From contig JBMOJU010000279.1 in the NCBI GenBank assembly GCA_049315625.1, forward strand, positions 1-7,052: a stretch of DNA of 7,052 nt, written 5' to 3'. This stretch comes from Paracraurococcus sp049315625 (GTDB lineage Bacteria > Pseudomonadota > Alphaproteobacteria > Acetobacterales > Acetobacteraceae). This document shows positions 5,670-7,052 of this stretch, one piece after another (positions within the stretch are counted from its first letter, which is position 1; each line of letters starts with the position of its first letter). A model generated the notes under the pieces. It searched no databases and was not told where the DNA came from. It saw only the letters and a list, made by a program, of their open reading frames with translations. Position numbers and translations under genes: made by a program.

Positions 5670-6887
5670 TCAATCCGCATTCCCGGCAACCGGCCGGCCA
5701 CTCAGCTCCAGCAGCCGCTGCAAGGTCAGCCCGAGCGACGGGTCGGCCTCCGGCCGCGCCAGCCGGCGCTCGATGAAGGCGCCGAGGTGGCGGCTGACGG
5801 CGATGGCGGCGCGGCACTGCGGCAGGCGGCGCGCGCTGTAGGCCGCCAGCGCCGCCGGCACCGGGGCTTCGTCCAGCGCCTCCGCCAGGGCCTCGGCATC
5901 CTCCGCCGCCTTCAGCACGCCGACGCCGACATGCGGCCGGCCGGTGAAGGCGGCGTCGCCGATCAGCGCCACCCGGCCGAAGCCGAGCGCGGGGGATTCC
6001 AGGTCGTAGATCGGCTGCACCAGGAAGCCCTCGGCGCGGCGTACCGCTTCGGCATAGGGCTCCGGCAGCCGCGCCGCGGCATCGGCCTTCACCGCTGCGG
6101 CGTGTTCCGGCCGCAGCAGGCCGGGCGGGATCGAATAGGCGTGGCGCGTGCCGGATGCGTCGGTCAGCACGTCGTCCAGCGCGGCGCCAGCATCGACCGG
6201 GTAGTACCAGAGGAAATTGTACCGCCGCCTGCCCGGCTCTGCGCTGTCGTTCAGCCCGGGGATCGGGTAGCCGATGAACTCGCCATGCCCGGGGAACAGG
6301 AAGGTGAACTGGGCGAAGATGGGGGCGAAGGCGGCGGAAAAGGCGCTCTCCTCGACCAGTCCGCGCCAGCCGACATAGCCGGCATAGAGCGGCTGCACCG
6401 CGGGTGCGACCACGCCGCGCACGGCGGAGCGGAAGCCGTCGGCGCCGACCAGCAGGTCGGCGGTGGCGCTGCTGCCATCGACGAAGTGGGCGGTGACGCT
6501 GTCGGCATCCTGCTCCAGCCCGCGCAATTCCATCCCCGTCCGCACCCGCTCGGCGGGGAAGGCCAGGCGCAGCGGGTTGAAGACGCGGCCCCAGGCCGTG
6601 ACGTATTGCGGGTAGTGCTGGCGGGCGAGGATGTCTCCGCCCGGCCCGACCGCGACGCGGCCATCGACCCGCACGCCCGGCGCGTGCTGGTCCTGCACGC
6701 CGGCGCGGGCGAGGATCGCCTCGGTCTCCGGATGGTGGGCGATGCCGGTGCCGCGCGACTCCAGGCTGCCCGGCACGCGCTCGAACACCTGCACGTCCCA
6801 GCCGCGGCGATGCAGCAAATTGGCGGCGAAGAGCCCGCCGACCGAGCCGCCGATGATGATGGCGCGGCGGCCGCTGTTGGGCGCCAT
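5670..6887 (-). CDS. FAD-dependent aromatic hydroxylase, 2,6-dihydroxypyridine 3-monooxygenase-like
   Basis: Cytosolic class A flavoprotein monooxygenase of 405 aa, expected to use NAD(P)H and O2 to add a hydroxyl to a phenolic or hydroxypyridine ring. Seen in the sequence: the N-terminal FAD Rossmann motif GGSVGG (13-18) with the strand-ending acidic residue in VFER (E36), the DG motif GADGFRSAVR (148-157), and the GD motif GRVALIGDAAFTGRPH (304-319) that binds the FAD ribityl chain. The middle domain has YAGYVGWRG (168-176), FIGYPIPG (204-211) and YNFLWYYP (223-230). From memory these match the dihydroxypyridine hydroxylase branch (YAGYVTWRG, AYPIPG, NFQWYW) better than salicylate or 4-hydroxybenzoate hydroxylases. 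That enzyme is about 397 aa, so this gene looks full length. The ATG at 6887 is preceded by GGGGGAA at suitable spacing. It is the first gene of the cluster and precedes the ring-cleavage gene by 66 bp. Family is certain; substrate is inferred, with resorcinol-type or hydroxynicotinate-type compounds as alternatives. Confidence 0.9.
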   Translation of the reverse strand: MAPNSGRRAIIIGGSVGGLFAANLLHRRGWDVQVFERVPGSLESRGTGIAHHPETEAILARAGVQDQHAPGVRVDGRVAVGPGGDILARQHYPQYVTAWGRVFNPLRLAFPAERVRTGMELRGLEQDADSVTAHFVDGSSATADLLVGADGFRSAVRGVVAPAVQPLYAGYVGWRGLVEESAFSAAFAPIFAQFTFLFPGHGEFIGYPIPGLNDSAEPGRRRYNFLWYYPVDAGAALDDVLTDASGTRHAYSIPPGLLRPEHAAAVKADAAARLPEPYAEAVRRAEGFLVQPIYDLESPALGFGRVALIGDAAFTGRPHVGVGVLKAAEDAEALAEALDEAPVPAALAAYSARRLPQCRAAIAVSRHLGAFIERRLARPEADPSLGLTLQRLLELSGRPVAGNAD

Positions 6888-6957
6888 GGTGTTTCCCCCG
6901 TGATCGCGCCAGGGCAGCAGGCTTCGGCCCGCGGCGCAAGCGGCGGGGGGTTGTGCA

Positions 6958-6998
6958 CCGGGTCATGCCCTCGGGCATCCGCCCTGCGGCGATCGGCG
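6958..6998. repeat. 41-bp direct repeat, copy 1, in the operon leader
   Basis: This stretch matches 7012-7052 at 35 of 41 positions, with differences at repeat positions 5, 9, 13, 14, 22 and 29; the last 12 bases, CGGCGATCGGCG, are identical. Inside it ATGCCC-TC-GGGCAT (6965-6978) and GGGC-ATCC-GCCC (6973-6984) can form alternative hairpins. It lies about 70 bp upstream of the hydroxylase start. The gap 6888-6957 shows only the ribosome site, and I could not pick out convincing -35 and -10 boxes. Confidence 0.65.
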
Positions 6999-7011
6999 TA
7001 CGGATGGCGCG

Positions 7012-7052
7012 CCGGTTCACGCCTCCGGGCATTCGCCCTCCGGCGATCGGCG
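7012..7052. repeat. 41-bp direct repeat, copy 2, running to the right edge
   Basis: Second copy of the repeat at 6958-6998, offset by 54 bp with a 13-bp spacer (TACGGATGGCGCG). The match runs to the last base of the window, so it may be longer and further copies may follow. The hairpin GGGC-ATTC-GCCC (7027-7038) keeps its stem although the loop differs from copy 1, whereas the ATGCCC/GGGCAT stem of copy 1 is not kept. Confidence 0.65.

Noticed and set aside
5458..7032. Long minus-strand open frame of about 524 codons covering the hydroxylase and the start of the dioxygenase
   Set aside because: It is out of frame with two genes that have clear motifs, and its product is an Arg/Ala/Gly-rich string typical of shadow frames in GC-rich DNA.
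6958..7052. Possible CRISPR array from the two direct repeats
   Set aside because: Only two imperfect copies, a 13-bp spacer and no cas gene; the spacer is too short for CRISPR.

Overview
The window is G+C-rich (about two-thirds or more by eye). It carries seven genes, all on the minus strand and read from right to left, packed like one operon. The base composition, codon use, strong GGAGG-type ribosome sites and the style of the transporter genes suggest an alphaproteobacterium. My best guess is an Acetobacteraceae such as Roseomonas or a relative; this rests on general impression, not on a marker gene.

Layout in transcription order: (1) 6887-5670, a single-component FAD aromatic hydroxylase whose internal motifs resemble 2,6-dihydroxypyridine 3-monooxygenase; (2) 5603-4689, an intradiol ring-cleavage dioxygenase with all four Fe(III) ligands and a hydroxyquinol 1,2-dioxygenase flavour; (3) 4656-3391, a periplasmic substrate-binding protein of the branched-chain amino acid (HAAT) type; (4) 3383-2502 and (5) 2505-1537, the LivH- and LivM-type permeases; (6) 1540-818 and (7) 831-94, the LivG- and LivF-type ATPases. 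Gaps are 66, 32 and 7 bp, followed by overlaps of 4, 4 and 14 bp, so the transporter half is translationally coupled.

The parts make a compact import-hydroxylate-cleave unit. The HAAT transporter brings in a small hydroxylated aromatic or N-heteroaromatic compound, the flavoprotein adds a hydroxyl group next to an existing one, and the non-haem iron dioxygenase opens the ring between the two vicinal hydroxyls. Resorcinol to hydroxyquinol to maleylacetate, or the pyridine analogue (2,6-dihydroxypyridine to 2,3,6-trihydroxypyridine to an opened aza-product), would fit both enzymes. No downstream enzyme (for example maleylacetate reductase) and no regulator lies inside the window, so the substrate is inferred.

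Flanks: bases 1-93 hold a perfect 24-bp palindrome and a 12-bp-stem hairpin that looks like the operon's terminator, possibly bidirectional. Bases 6888-7052 hold the operon leader and two copies of a 41-bp direct repeat, the second running to the window edge. No tRNA, rRNA, insertion sequence or CRISPR array was seen. The genes are ordinary members of known families. The points of interest are the gene combination, the asymmetric ATPase pair and the leader repeats.
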